From Candidatus Zixiibacteriota bacterium (GTDB lineage Bacteria > Zixibacteria > MSB-5A5 > JAABVY01): a DNA stretch of 61,903 bases. Shown here piece by piece: positions 34,493 to 44,083 of this stretch. Position numbers and translations under genes: made by a program. The stretch lies in NCBI GenBank assembly GCA_011056555.1, contig DSEQ01000012.1, forward strand, positions 1-61,903. The letters run 5' to 3'. Below the pieces are notes generated by a model that was not told the origin of the DNA, did no database searches, and saw nothing but the letters and a program-made list of their open reading frames with translations. Each line of letters opens with the position of its first letter. The stretch's first letter is position 1.

Positions 34493-34540
34493 CTAATTTG
34501 AACATTGAAAATATTGGAGTCAGGAGCGAAAGGTGAGCTT

Positions 34541-37219
34541 ATGGCCAATCAGGATAAATTAGAGTCAATGCGGCAGGTGGAACACGAGAACCGCGAATGG
34601 CTCGAATCGCTCGAGTATGTTTATCAAAACCAGGGCATCCGCCGCGTGGGGGAGCTCCTGGGGCACCTGCAGTATCGTGCCCAGCAAATGGGTGTTGAAG
34701 TCTGCTTCACTCCCAACACCCCCTATATCAACACCATTCATGTCAGGGATCAGGCGGTTTTTCCGGGCAGCCGGGAGATAGAGCGGCGCATAAAGAGCAT
34801 TATCCGCTGGAACGCCATGGCCATGGTAGTGCGTGCCAACCGTAAATCGAGCGGTATCGGGGGCCATATTTCCACCTATGCCTCCGCCGCAACGTTATTT
34901 GAAGTCGGTTTCAACCACTTTTTCCGCGCACCCTCGGAGAAACATCCGGGCGATATTGTGTATTTCCAGGGGCATGCTTCCCCCGGCGTTTATGCGCGCG
35001 CTTATGTTGAAGGGCGTTTGGATGAGACTCATCTTGAGAACTTCCGCCGCGAGCTTCAGCCGGAGGTCGGGTTGTCATCATATCCTCATCCTCGGTTGAT
35101 GCCCAATTTCTGGCAGTTTCCCACCGTCTCGATGGGGCTCTCGCCCATAATGGCGATCTACCAGGCTCGTTTCAACCGTTATCTCGAAGACCGCGGGATC
35201 AAAGAAAAGAGCGATCAGAAGGTCTGGGCTTTCCTGGGCGACGGGGAACTGGATGAACCGGAGTCACTGGGAGCTGTGACCCTGCCTCCCCGTGAAAGCC
35301 TTGATAATCTGATTTTTGTAATAAACTGCAATTTGCAAAGGCTGGACGGCCCGGTGCGCGGCAACGGCAAAATCATACAGGAGCTGGAGGCAGCCTTCAG
35401 GGGCGCAGGCTGGAATGTTATCAAAGTTATCTGGGGGGATGACTGGGATCCGCTGCTGGCTGCCGATAAAGATGGAATTCTGGTGAAACGCATGGAAGAA
35501 GCGGTTGACGGGGAGTATCAGAAATATGTGGTCTCCGACGGCGCCTATATTCGCAAGGAATTCTTCGGCAAATATCCCGAGCTCCTGGATATGGTCAAGA
35601 ATTATTCCGACGAGCAGCTGCGTAAGCTGCGGCGCGGCGGGCATGATCCTGAAAAAGTTTATGCCGCCTATAAGCGGGCTGTGGAACATGAGGGCTCTCC
35701 CACCGTGATCCTGGCCAAAACCATCAAGGGCTATGGCCTGGGTGAATCTGGTGAAGGCCGGAATGTGACACACCAGCAGAAGAAGCTGAATGAAGAGGAA
35801 CTGCGCGAATTCAGGAGCCGCTTCGGAATTCCGATCTCGGACAAGGATATTCCGGAAACACCGTTCTATCGTCCTGCCGAGGAAAGTCAGGAAATTAAAT
35901 ACCTTCACGAACGCCGGGCTGAACTGGGCGGCTATATTCCTAAACGGATTGTGAGTGTTCCGCCTCTCAAGGCTGAGTCGGCCGAAATCTGGGAGGAGTT
36001 CAAGAAGGGTACCGGGGATCGGGAGGTGGCCACTACGATGGTCATGGTACACCTGCTTTCAAAACTCCTGGCAGACAAAAAACTGGGCAAGTATGTGGTG
36101 CCGATTGTACCCGATGAGGCGCGCACCTTCGGAATGGAATCATTATTCCGGAAAGTCGGCATCTACTCGCATCAGGGCCAGAACTACGAGCCGGTTGACA
36201 AAGCCAGTCTGCTGTACTATAAAGAAGCAAAGGACGGCCAGATTCTGGAGGAGGGGATAACCGAGGCGGGATCGATGTCCTCCTTTATTGCGGCCGGCAC
36301 CGCCTATATAACACACGATATTAACATGATACCGTTCTTCATCTTCTATTCCATGTTTGGGTTTCAGAGGATCGGCGACCTGATCTGGGCGGCCGGGGAC
36401 GCACAGGCACGCGGCTTTCTGGTGGGCGGCACCTCCGGCAGAACCACTCTCGCCGGAGAGGGCCTTCAGCATCAGGACGGCCACAGCCATGTGCTGGCGC
36501 TGTCAAATCCGGTTGTGCATGCCTATGATCCGGCCTATGCCTATGAAATTGCGGTGATTGTCAGGGATGGCATCCACCGCATGTTCGAAAAGCAGGAAAA
36601 CATAATGTACTACCTGACCGTGATGAATGAATTTTATAAAATGCCTCCCATGCCGGAAGGTGTCGAGGAAGGCATTCTGAAGGGCATCTATAAATTCAGA
36701 GAATCGAGCAATAAGCGCAAGCGCTACAAGGCACATCTTCTCGGAAGCGGGACGATTCTAAATGAGGCCGTGAAGGCACAGGAACTGCTGGAAGATGAAT
36801 ATGATATCTCCGCGGATGTGTGGAGTGTCACCAGCTATAAAGAGCTGTATAACGACGCCATGGATGTCGAGCGCAGGAATATGCTCAATCCGGATAAGGA
36901 CCGGGAGATTCCCTATATCGGCCAGGTGCTGGAGAAAGAATCTGGAATATTTGTGGCAGCATCAGACTATATGAAAGTGCTTCCGGCAAGCATTGCCTGC
37001 TGGATTCCAGGGCCCTTTACGATGCTCGGTACGGATGGATTCGGCCGCAGCGAGGATCGCGCCGGCCTGCGTGATTTCTTTGAAGTAGATTATCGTTATA
37101 TAGCTTTTGCGGCCATATCGTCAATGGCTCGCGAGAACAAGATCAAAGCCGGAGTTGTCAAAAAGGCTGTCAAAGATCTGAATATTGATGTGAATAAAAC
37201 CAATCCCTTATTCTCTTAA
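34541..37219 (+). CDS. aceE: Pyruvate dehydrogenase E1, homodimeric type
   Basis: The 892-residue thiamine diphosphate enzyme decarboxylates pyruvate and transfers the acetyl group to the lipoyl arm of E2. It is the single-chain AceE type: HISTYASAATLFEVGFNHFF, YFQGHASPGVYARAYVEGRL, the ThDP motif GDGELDEPES through NLIFVINCNLQRLDGPVRGN, and C-terminal GTDGFGRSEDRAGLRDFFEV. The length matches the usual 880-900. The ATG at 34541 follows AAAGGTGAG by 5 nt. The frame can be extended to 34505, but only with a TTG. E2 and E3 genes follow directly. Confidence 0.97.
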   Translation: MANQDKLESMRQVEHENREWLESLEYVYQNQGIRRVGELLGHLQYRAQQMGVEVCFTPNTPYINTIHVRDQAVFPGSREIERRIKSIIRWNAMAMVVRANRKSSGIGGHISTYASAATLFEVGFNHFFRAPSEKHPGDIVYFQGHASPGVYARAYVEGRLDETHLENFRRELQPEVGLSSYPHPRLMPNFWQFPTVSMGLSPIMAIYQARFNRYLEDRGIKEKSDQKVWAFLGDGELDEPESLGAVTLPPRESLDNLIFVINCNLQRLDGPVRGNGKIIQELEAAFRGAGWNVIKVIWGDDWDPLLAADKDGILVKRMEEAVDGEYQKYVVSDGAYIRKEFFGKYPELLDMVKNYSDEQLRKLRRGGHDPEKVYAAYKRAVEHEGSPTVILAKTIKGYGLGESGEGRNVTHQQKKLNEEELREFRSRFGIPISDKDIPETPFYRPAEESQEIKYLHERRAELGGYIPKRIVSVPPLKAESAEIWEEFKKGTGDREVATTMVMVHLLSKLLADKKLGKYVVPIVPDEARTFGMESLFRKVGIYSHQGQNYEPVDKASLLYYKEAKDGQILEEGITEAGSMSSFIAAGTAYITHDINMIPFFIFYSMFGFQRIGDLIWAAGDAQARGFLVGGTSGRTTLAGEGLQHQDGHSHVLALSNPVVHAYDPAYAYEIAVIVRDGIHRMFEKQENIMYYLTVMNEFYKMPPMPEGVEEGILKGIYKFRESSNKRKRYKAHLLGSGTILNEAVKAQELLEDEYDISADVWSVTSYKELYNDAMDVERRNMLNPDKDREIPYIGQVLEKESGIFVAASDYMKVLPASIACWIPGPFTMLGTDGFGRSEDRAGLRDFFEVDYRYIAFAAISSMARENKIKAGVVKKAVKDLNIDVNKTNPLFS

Positions 37220-37234
37220 TTAAAGGGGAGAGTT

Positions 37235-38665
37235 ATGATAAAAGAGATAAAAATTCCTGAAATTGGTGAATCTGTGGACTCCGGCGAGGTGGTTGCCGTC
37301 CTGGTTTCGAAAGGAGATATGGTCGAAAAGGACCAGCCCCTTATTGAGGTTGAAACCGAGAAGGCGGTGGTGGAAATACCATCAACCGAAGCCGGCAAGG
37401 TGACCGAACTGAGCGTGAGCGAGGGCGACAGTGTGAAAATCGGTCAGGTCATTGCCAGGGTTGATACGGAAGGTGAAGGTGAAGAGGCCGGGCAAGAAGC
37501 GCCCGAACCCGAGGAAGAAGAAGCCCAACCAGAGAAGGAAGAGAAAGCGGAAAAGGAAAAAGCCGAGGAGAAAGAGGATAAGGCGAAAGAGAAGGCCAAA
37601 AAGAAAGAAGAGCAAGAGGAAGAAGAAGCAGAAGCAGAAGAAAAAGAGGAGCCTGAAGAGGAAGAAGAAAAAAAGAAACCAGCCGCTAAAAAGGAAGAGC
37701 CGGAAAAGAAGAAGCCAGCTCCCAAAAAGAAAGCAGAAGAGAAGGAAGAAGAAAAGCAGCTTGCCCCGGCAGCCCCTTCAGTACGGCGTCTGGCTCGTGA
37801 ACTGGGGGCCGACATCAATCTGATTCCCGGTTCCGGCCCCGGCGGACGAATCAGTCTTGAGGATGTGAAGCGGTATGTTCGGCATATAATCGAAGGCGGA
37901 AGGGCCTCTATGCCCGAAGCCGCGGAGGGCATCAAGGAAATGCCCGATTTCTCGAGATGGGGTGAAATCACCAGGAAGCCATTGTCCAAGGTGCGCAGTA
38001 TTATCGCGGGCGGCACGGCACAGAGCTGGTCGCTGATTCCCCACGTCACACAGTTCGACAAAGCTGATATTACCGAGCTGGAGAACTTCCGCAGGAAATA
38101 CAGCAAGATGGTGGAGAAAGAAGGCGGCAAGCTGACTGTGACTGCAATTCTCTTGAAGGTGATAGCCGCCGCCCTGAAGAAATATCCCAGGTTCAATGCC
38201 AGCATCGATCCCCAGAAAGGGGAGATAATCTACAAGGAATATTATAACATCGGTATGGCTGTGGATACTGACCGCGGTCTTCTGGTACCTGTTATCCGCG
38301 GCGTCGATAAAAAGAGCATTTTTGATCTGTCCGTGGAGCTTCTGGAGCTGGCGGATAGAACCAGGGACAAGAAAGTCATGCCGGATGAGCTGGAAGGGGG
38401 AACCTTCACGATTTCAAATCAGGGCGGAATCGGCGGTACCGATTTCACGCCGATTGTCTTCTGGCCCCAGGTCTCCATTCTGGGAGTCAGCCGCGCCTCC
38501 AAGCAGCCGGTTTTCGATGAAGAGGAGGGGACATTTAAACCAAGGATCATTCTTCCGCTTTCATTGTCATATGATCATAGAATTATTGATGGTGCGGATG
38601 CCGCCCGATTTTTGAAGTGGGTGAGCGAAGCCCTGGAGCATCCCTTGCTGCTTGATTTTGAATAA
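37235..38665 (+). CDS. aceF: Dihydrolipoamide acetyltransferase E2 of pyruvate dehydrogenase
   Basis: The 476-residue protein has one lipoyl domain (residues 1-75, lipoylation site K43 in VETEKAVVEIPS), then an exceptionally charged linker at about 85-185 made nearly only of Glu, Lys, Ala and Pro. A peripheral subunit-binding domain (SVRRLARELGADINLIPGSG) and the catalytic domain follow, ending in SLSYDHRIIDGADAARFLKW with the active His (H448) of HxxxDG. It passes acetyl groups to CoA. The linker is far richer in Glu/Lys than the usual Ala/Pro linker and gives a purine-rich DNA tract at about 37490-37770. It starts 15 nt after aceE. Confidence 0.97.
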   Translation: MIKEIKIPEIGESVDSGEVVAVLVSKGDMVEKDQPLIEVETEKAVVEIPSTEAGKVTELSVSEGDSVKIGQVIARVDTEGEGEEAGQEAPEPEEEEAQPEKEEKAEKEKAEEKEDKAKEKAKKKEEQEEEEAEAEEKEEPEEEEEKKKPAAKKEEPEKKKPAPKKKAEEKEEEKQLAPAAPSVRRLARELGADINLIPGSGPGGRISLEDVKRYVRHIIEGGRASMPEAAEGIKEMPDFSRWGEITRKPLSKVRSIIAGGTAQSWSLIPHVTQFDKADITELENFRRKYSKMVEKEGGKLTVTAILLKVIAAALKKYPRFNASIDPQKGEIIYKEYYNIGMAVDTDRGLLVPVIRGVDKKSIFDLSVELLELADRTRDKKVMPDELEGGTFTISNQGGIGGTDFTPIVFWPQVSILGVSRASKQPVFDEEEGTFKPRIILPLSLSYDHRIIDGADAARFLKWVSEALEHPLLLDFE

Positions 38666-38694
38666 TTGTTGGATGGATAAAATCGGAGAATTTT

Positions 38695-40125
38695 ATGGCT
38701 GATAAAAATAAATCAATAAAACTTGCGATTGTCGGCGGCGGTCCGGGCGGATATGCAGCAGCATTCCTTGCTGCTGATCTGGGTATGCAGGTAACCTTGA
38801 TTGATCCGGAGAAGAATCCGGGTGGCGTATGTCTTTATCGCGGATGTATACCCTCAAAAACTCTTTTGCATGTGGCTAAGGTCGTTAATGATGCCGCCGA
38901 TGCGAAGGAGTGGGGTGTGTCGTTCAACAAACCCGGGTTCAATGCAAAAAAGATCCGCGGCTGGAAAGACGAGGTTGTCGAAAAATTGACAGGGGGACTG
39001 GGTGAACTCGGCAGGCTCCGAAAGGTCGAACATGTCAGGGGCACCGCCAAATTCAAAAACGGCACAACTCTTATCATCTCCAAGAAAGATGGAAGTACCG
39101 ATTCGATGTCCTATGATAAGATCATCATTGCTACAGGATCGGAGCCAACGGTTATACCGGGTCTGGATATAGATTCGCCCAATTTGCTCAATTCAACGAC
39201 CGCGCTTGATCTGGAAAATATACCGAAATCAATGCTGGTAATCGGGGGAGGCTATATCGGTCTTGAGCTCGGGACTGTTTATGCTGCGCTGGGTACCAAA
39301 GTTTCTGTGGTCGAGATGACCCCGAGTCTTCTTCCGGGCGTCGATAAAGACATGGTCTCTGTTTTATCAAAGCGATTGAAGGGGATGTTTGAATCTATCA
39401 TGCTTAATACGACTGTCTCCGAAATGAGAGAACAGAAAAATGGTATCAAGGTGTCTTTCGAGGGCCAGGGCGCGGAAAAAAAAGCGGGCATATACGAAAA
39501 AGTCTTGATGGCGGTAGGCAGGAAGCCGAAGAGCAAGGACCTCGGATTGGAAAATACGCAGGTTGAGGTTGACGATAAGGGCTTTATCAAGGTCGACCAG
39601 ACACGCAGGACCAGTGATCCCAATATTTATGCCATCGGGGATGTGGCCGGGGAGCCGATGCTTGCCCACAAAGCCACCCATGAGGGTCGGGTTGCGGCCG
39701 AGGTTATAGCGGGTCATGACGTCATCTATGAGCCTCGTGCCATACCGGCGGTGGTGTTCACCGATCCTGAAATCGCCTGGTGCGGACTTACCCAGACCGA
39801 GGCCAGGGGCAAGGGAATCGATGTGAAGATAGTGAAATTCCCATGGGCAGCCTCAGGAAGAGCATTGACCCTGGGTCGTAATGACGGCCTGACCAAGCTC
39901 GTGGTCGATCCGGAGACAGAACGAATTCTGGGCGTTGGAATTGCCGGAGCGGGAGCAGGAGAGCTGATTGCTGAAGGTGTCCTGGCAGTTGAGATGGCCG
40001 CGACCGTGACTGATGTCGGTATGTCAATCCATCCGCATCCCACTCTTTCAGAGACTGTTATGGAAGCCGCCGAGCTTTTTCACAGCCACAGCACTCATTA
40101 CTGGAGGCCCAAAAGAAAGAGCTAG
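38695..40125 (+). CDS. lpdA: Dihydrolipoamide dehydrogenase E3
   Basis: The 476-residue flavoprotein has FAD motif IVGGGPGGYAAAFLAADLG, the redox-active disulfide C46/C51 in GGVCLYRGCIPSKTLL, NAD site LVIGGGYIGLELGTVYAALG, IYAIGDVAGEPMLAHKATHE and the C-terminal catalytic HPHPTLSET. It reoxidises the lipoyl arms with NAD+. It completes the aceE-aceF-lpd operon. Its TAG stop shares the tetranucleotide CTAG with the stop of the convergent otsA-otsB gene, so the two coding regions overlap tail to tail. Confidence 0.97.
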   Translation: MADKNKSIKLAIVGGGPGGYAAAFLAADLGMQVTLIDPEKNPGGVCLYRGCIPSKTLLHVAKVVNDAADAKEWGVSFNKPGFNAKKIRGWKDEVVEKLTGGLGELGRLRKVEHVRGTAKFKNGTTLIISKKDGSTDSMSYDKIIIATGSEPTVIPGLDIDSPNLLNSTTALDLENIPKSMLVIGGGYIGLELGTVYAALGTKVSVVEMTPSLLPGVDKDMVSVLSKRLKGMFESIMLNTTVSEMREQKNGIKVSFEGQGAEKKAGIYEKVLMAVGRKPKSKDLGLENTQVEVDDKGFIKVDQTRRTSDPNIYAIGDVAGEPMLAHKATHEGRVAAEVIAGHDVIYEPRAIPAVVFTDPEIAWCGLTQTEARGKGIDVKIVKFPWAASGRALTLGRNDGLTKLVVDPETERILGVGIAGAGAGELIAEGVLAVEMAATVTDVGMSIHPHPTLSETVMEAAELFHSHSTHYWRPKRKS

Positions 40126-42326
40126 CGGTTCAACCCGAGCAGGCTTTTCAGGAATTCGCGTACCGCATCGACATCATCGAGATGATACTTGGCGTTGGAC
40201 GGCACCAGGCCGACCTTGATAGAATAGCTGTTGCCGGGCAGCACCATAAACATGTCCTCATCAGTCCAGTCGTCGCCGATGGCCATGACAAAATCCCACT
40301 CAGCTTTTGAGATAAAACGCAGTGCGCTATTGCCCTTATTTATGTTGGTGTTTTTAATTTCTATTACCTTGCTGCCTTCCAGGATCCCTAGGTTCAGAGA
40401 AGTAGTCATAGCCCTGAGATCATCCTTGAGCTCACTTACCCGCACCTGCGCCATTTCGGGCACCGCTCGTCTATAGTGAAACACAAGCGAAAATTCTTTT
40501 TCCTCGAGCTGCGCGCCGGGCGTACGATCGACATAAAGCTGCATAATCGGCCTGATATTCTTCATCCATATATTATCGAGCGGTTCGAGCATTTCCCACT
40601 CCTGGCCCTTGTGTTTGATCCAGGCGCCATGATTCGCTATCATGCCCGAATTGAGATGGCCGAACCATTCTTCCAGCGTCTCACTGTCGCGTCCGCTGAC
40701 AATCACAAGTTCATTCTTCTCATCCGCTGTAATTGTGGAAAGTATCTCCAGCACTTCATCATCCGGTTTGGCCTCCATTGGCTCATCCACCAGGTGTTTC
40801 AATGAACCGTCATAATCCAGAAGGAACAGGCGTTTATCGCTTTTATGATAGCGTTCGAACATATCCTGCCGCAATCGTCCCGAAAGCTTCTTGGAATAGA
40901 GCCGGTTTTGCTGGCTCTTGATTTCATCCAGGCTGTCGAGAAAATCGCCGGCCCACTTGGTGATATCATACCTCTGCAATCTCTTTTGCATCGGCAGGAT
41001 GCGCCTTCTCTGCTCCTCGGCAGGCATTTTCAGTGCCATGGCCAGGGAATCCGCAACATCATCATGATCGAATGGATTTACCATCACCGCTTCGCCCATC
41101 TCCTTTTCCGCCCCGGCCATCTCACTTATGATCAACACGCCGACATTGCCATCGCGTTCAGTCGGCCGGGTAGCCACAAATTCCTTGGCAACCAGATTCA
41201 TGCCGTCCCGCAACGGCGTGACCAGGGCAATATCCGCAAAGCTGTATAAGGCGATAAGCATGGGAAAGGGTACTGAGTGAAAATGATACCAGATCGGCAT
41301 CCATCCCAGAGTACCGTGTTCGCCATTGATTTTGCCCACCAGCTCGTCGATTTCGCTTTTGAGCTCAGAATAGGAGGGCACCTGCGAGCGTGACGGCACG
41401 GTTACCATGATCAGCGTAACTTTTTCCTTGTATTCCGGGTAGCGGTGCAAAAAGATGTGGAATGCTTCCAGCCTGTCCTTGATTCCCTTGGTATAATCCA
41501 GACGGTCAATCGACACCACGATTTTTCTGTCGCCGATCTGGCGCCAGAGCTTATCTATTTCCTCCCTTACCTCGGGCAATCTGGTCGCCTTGCTGAACTT
41601 CTCGTAATCGATTCCCATCGGAAAAGCGTCAACTTTGGTGGTCCTGTATCCGGACGAGACAGTGCCGAGGATATTTTCGTATCCCAGAATTCGGCGCACG
41701 GAACTGAGGAAGTGCCGGACATAATCATAGGTGTGAAATCCAACCAGGTCTGCGCCAAGCAGCCCCTCTAAAATCTCGCGCCGCCAGGGCATCAGGCGGA
41801 AGAGCTCGAAGGATGGGAAGGGTATGTGGTGAAAATACCCAATGCTGGCATTCGGAAGCTTCTGGCGCAGCATATTCGGGAGCAGCATAAGCTGATAATC
41901 ATTCACCCAGACAATATCATCATCCTTGATTTCCCCGACAACCGTGTCACAGAATTTTTGATTGACCCGCTTATAGGCTTCCCAGAGATCATTATCGAAA
42001 ACGGTGTGGTTTGTAAAATAATGGAATAGCGGCCAGATAGTCTTATTGCTGAAACCATAGTAGAACTTCTGCAGCTCCTCTTCCGTGAGTTTGACCGAAC
42101 CGCATTGATGCTCTTCCCGCAAGAGTTTTTCGATCTTCCGGCCAGTCCCGGGATCGATATTATCATAGCTGATTCCCGGCCATCCGAACCAGAGTCCGCC
42201 GGCATCTTTGTAGAAGGAAGAGAGCCCGGTCGCCAAACCGCCCGAACTCGCCTTTGCGCTTATGTCATCCCCTTCGACTGTAAGGGTCACAGGTAGTCTG
42301 TTTGAAATAATAAAAAGTCTGCCCAC
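40122..42326 (-). CDS. otsAB: Trehalose-6-phosphate synthase/phosphatase fusion
   Basis: The 734-residue two-domain enzyme has a GT20 trehalose-6-phosphate synthase at about 1-470 (RLFIISNRLPVTL, GYFHHIPFPSFELFRLMPWR, SIDRLDYTKGIKDRLEAF, LRDGMNLVAKEFVAT). A HAD-type phosphatase follows at about 490-734 (LFLLDYDGSLKHL nucleophile motif, VSGRDSETLEEWF, GDDWTDEDMF). It makes trehalose from UDP-glucose and glucose-6-phosphate in one chain. The start is GTG at 42326 (MGRLFII), with AGGAG 11 nt upstream. It is convergent with lpd and divergent from the Rieske operon. The length is usual for fused OtsAB proteins. Confidence 0.95.
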   Translation of the reverse strand: MGRLFIISNRLPVTLTVEGDDISAKASSGGLATGLSSFYKDAGGLWFGWPGISYDNIDPGTGRKIEKLLREEHQCGSVKLTEEELQKFYYGFSNKTIWPLFHYFTNHTVFDNDLWEAYKRVNQKFCDTVVGEIKDDDIVWVNDYQLMLLPNMLRQKLPNASIGYFHHIPFPSFELFRLMPWRREILEGLLGADLVGFHTYDYVRHFLSSVRRILGYENILGTVSSGYRTTKVDAFPMGIDYEKFSKATRLPEVREEIDKLWRQIGDRKIVVSIDRLDYTKGIKDRLEAFHIFLHRYPEYKEKVTLIMVTVPSRSQVPSYSELKSEIDELVGKINGEHGTLGWMPIWYHFHSVPFPMLIALYSFADIALVTPLRDGMNLVAKEFVATRPTERDGNVGVLIISEMAGAEKEMGEAVMVNPFDHDDVADSLAMALKMPAEEQRRRILPMQKRLQRYDITKWAGDFLDSLDEIKSQQNRLYSKKLSGRLRQDMFERYHKSDKRLFLLDYDGSLKHLVDEPMEAKPDDEVLEILSTITADEKNELVIVSGRDSETLEEWFGHLNSGMIANHGAWIKHKGQEWEMLEPLDNIWMKNIRPIMQLYVDRTPGAQLEEKEFSLVFHYRRAVPEMAQVRVSELKDDLRAMTTSLNLGILEGSKVIEIKNTNINKGNSALRFISKAEWDFVMAIGDDWTDEDMFMVLPGNSYSIKVGLVPSNAKYHLDDVDAVREFLKSLLGLNR

Positions 42327-42373
42327 TTTGAATCAACTCCTCTTATTTTAAGTTTCAACCCGCCTTTTACTAT

Positions 42374-42402
42374 ATGATAACAAATTTTTCGCATAAACTC
42401 AA
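42374..42402 (-). promoter_or_regulatory. Putative sigma-70 promoter of otsAB
   Basis: On the minus strand, TTGAGT (42402-42397) and TATCAT (42379-42374) are separated by 17 nt, a good fit to -35/-10 elements. The start codon follows about 48 nt downstream of the -10. Confidence 0.55.
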
Positions 42403-42470
42403 TAATCAGCGGCCAGAAATACGCGAATTATCGGACTATTTTAAATAATCGAGGTTAGCCCAATAAAATA

Positions 42471-42499
42471 TTGACAAATTTTGTAAAGTTTTTTAAGTA
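42471..42499 (+). promoter_or_regulatory. Putative sigma-70 promoter of the Rieske/cytochrome b operon
   Basis: A consensus TTGACA (42471-42476) is followed after 17 nt by TAAGTA (42494-42499), a weaker -10. The Rieske start codon lies about 50 nt downstream. The 223-nt gap shared with otsAB shows nothing else. Confidence 0.5.
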
Positions 42500-42549
42500 T
42501 GTGATTAACCGCAGAGAAAACAGGAAAGTAAGTACCAGAGGTCTTTTAT

Positions 42550-42993
42550 ATGCAGGGTGATAAGACTGACAGACGGTCCTTTCTGAATTATATTTTGGGA
42601 GGGTCCCTGCTGGCTACACTGGCGGCTGTTTTTTATCCTGTTCTGGCGTATCTAAAACCGCCGGAGGTATCGGAGGCAATGACCTCCAGCATCAAGGTGG
42701 GCAATCTTGAGGATTTTCCCCCCGATTCAAGCAAAATCTTCAAATTCGGACGGAAGCCCGGCATATTAATACACACCCCGGACGGCGAGTTTAAGGCATT
42801 TAATGCCACCTGTACTCATTTAAGCTGTGTGGTGCAGTATCGCAAGGACCTCGGGGTTATCTGGTGTGCCTGTCATAACGGGCGCTTCAACCTGAACGGT
42901 AAGAATATCTCCGGGCCGCCTCCCAGGCCGCTGGAGAGGTTTGATGTGCATATAAAGGGTGAAGAAATCTATGTTTCAAGGCGGGAGACATAA
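42550..42993 (+). CDS. qcrA: Rieske Fe-S subunit of a cytochrome bc-type complex
   Basis: The 147-residue protein has an N-terminal membrane anchor (RRSFLNYILGGSLLATLAAV, then FYPVLAYL; an RR near the start suggests Tat export) and a Rieske fold with ligand loops CTHLSC and CACHNGRF and the Pro loop GPPPRPL. It takes electrons from quinol at the Qo site and hands them on to cytochrome c. Its stop abuts the start of the cytochrome b gene, with zero spacing. It heads the Rieske/cytochrome b/multihaem c operon. Confidence 0.95.
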   Translation: MQGDKTDRRSFLNYILGGSLLATLAAVFYPVLAYLKPPEVSEAMTSSIKVGNLEDFPPDSSKIFKFGRKPGILIHTPDGEFKAFNATCTHLSCVVQYRKDLGVIWCACHNGRFNLNGKNISGPPPRPLERFDVHIKGEEIYVSRRET

Positions 42994-44082
42994 ATGAATG
43001 ACGCCGGATCCAGAAGTAAATTGTATCGCTTCTTTGATGAGCGCCTGAAGCTGGAATCCCTTAGAGAGTTTGCCGCACACAAGGTCGTGCCTTCCCACAG
43101 ACACTCTGCGGTCTATTACACCGGGGGCATAACACTTTTCCTGTTTATTATCCAGGTCTGTTCCGGGATATTGCTCCTGATGTATTATAAAGGAAGCGCT
43201 GAAACCGCTTTTGAGTCGGTCAGGTATATAATGTCTGAAGTCCAGTTTGGCTGGCTCATGCGTGACATCCATTCCTGGTCGGCGAATTTGATGATACTGT
43301 TTGCTTTCCTGCACATGTTTTCCGTCTATTTCACCAAGGCCTATCGCTTTCCCCGTGAGCTCACCTGGCTCTCCGGCATAATACTCCTGGTCTTGAGCAT
43401 GGGTTTCGGTTTCTCAGGTTATCTCCTGCCCTGGAACGAGCTCGCATTCTTTGCCACCAAGGTCGGTACCGATATGGTCGGCGCTGTGCCCTTGATAGGA
43501 GAACCGTTGCTTAAATTATTAAGAGGTTCTGAGGATGTCACCGGGGCAACCCTCTCGCGCTTCTTTGGTATTCATGTGGCCATCCTGCCGGGACTGTTTA
43601 TGATCTTTATATCAATCCACCTGATTTTGGTCCAGAGACTGGGCATATCTGAACCGGAAAGCTGGCGCAACCTTCCCCCGGAAAGAAAAAAATACACGCC
43701 TTTCTTTCCAAATTTTATTTTAAAGGACCTGGCAGTCTGGCTGGTAATTCTCGCCGGCGTAGCGGCATTATCGGTATTCTTTCCTTGGGAGCTTGGCACC
43801 AAAGCGGATCCATTTGCCCCGGCACCGCAGGGCATCAAACCGGAGTGGTATTTTCTTTTCATGTATCAGACTCTGAAATTCATCCCCTCCCATGTTGTCG
43901 GTATCGAAGGTGAGGTTTTCGGCATAATGGCTTTTGCTGTCGGGGCAATCCTGTGGACATTCGTGCCGTTTCTTGACAACGACAGGAATAGAGATCGGGT
44001 CAGCAGATTCTTTAATTTCGCCGGAATTGTAATCGTGATCTATATTTTAGTTTTTACCGTATTGGGACATTATCTGGAGTGA
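42994..44082 (+). CDS. qcrB: Cytochrome b (b6 plus subunit IV fused) of a bc-type complex
   Basis: The 362-residue membrane protein has two pairs of haem-b ligands: DIHSWSANLMILFAFLHMF (13 residues between the His) and GIHVAILPGLFMIFISIHL (14 between). The unequal 13/14 spacing is that of cytochrome b6 rather than mitochondrial cytochrome b. The Qo motif PEWY is present (GIKPEWYFLFMYQTLKFIPS), so the subunit IV part is fused. It oxidises menaquinol or another quinol. It lies directly between the Rieske gene and a nonahaem cytochrome gene that must replace cytochrome c1. Confidence 0.95.
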   Translation: MNDAGSRSKLYRFFDERLKLESLREFAAHKVVPSHRHSAVYYTGGITLFLFIIQVCSGILLLMYYKGSAETAFESVRYIMSEVQFGWLMRDIHSWSANLMILFAFLHMFSVYFTKAYRFPRELTWLSGIILLVLSMGFGFSGYLLPWNELAFFATKVGTDMVGAVPLIGEPLLKLLRGSEDVTGATLSRFFGIHVAILPGLFMIFISIHLILVQRLGISEPESWRNLPPERKKYTPFFPNFILKDLAVWLVILAGVAALSVFFPWELGTKADPFAPAPQGIKPEWYFLFMYQTLKFIPSHVVGIEGEVFGIMAFAVGAILWTFVPFLDNDRNRDRVSRFFNFAGIVIVIYILVFTVLGHYLE

Positions 44083-44083
44083 T

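Noticed and set aside
37444..38205. Long minus-strand ORF rich in Ser
   Set aside because: It is the antisense of the Glu/Lys-rich aceF linker and catalytic domain. Its composition is a by-product of the purine-rich tract.
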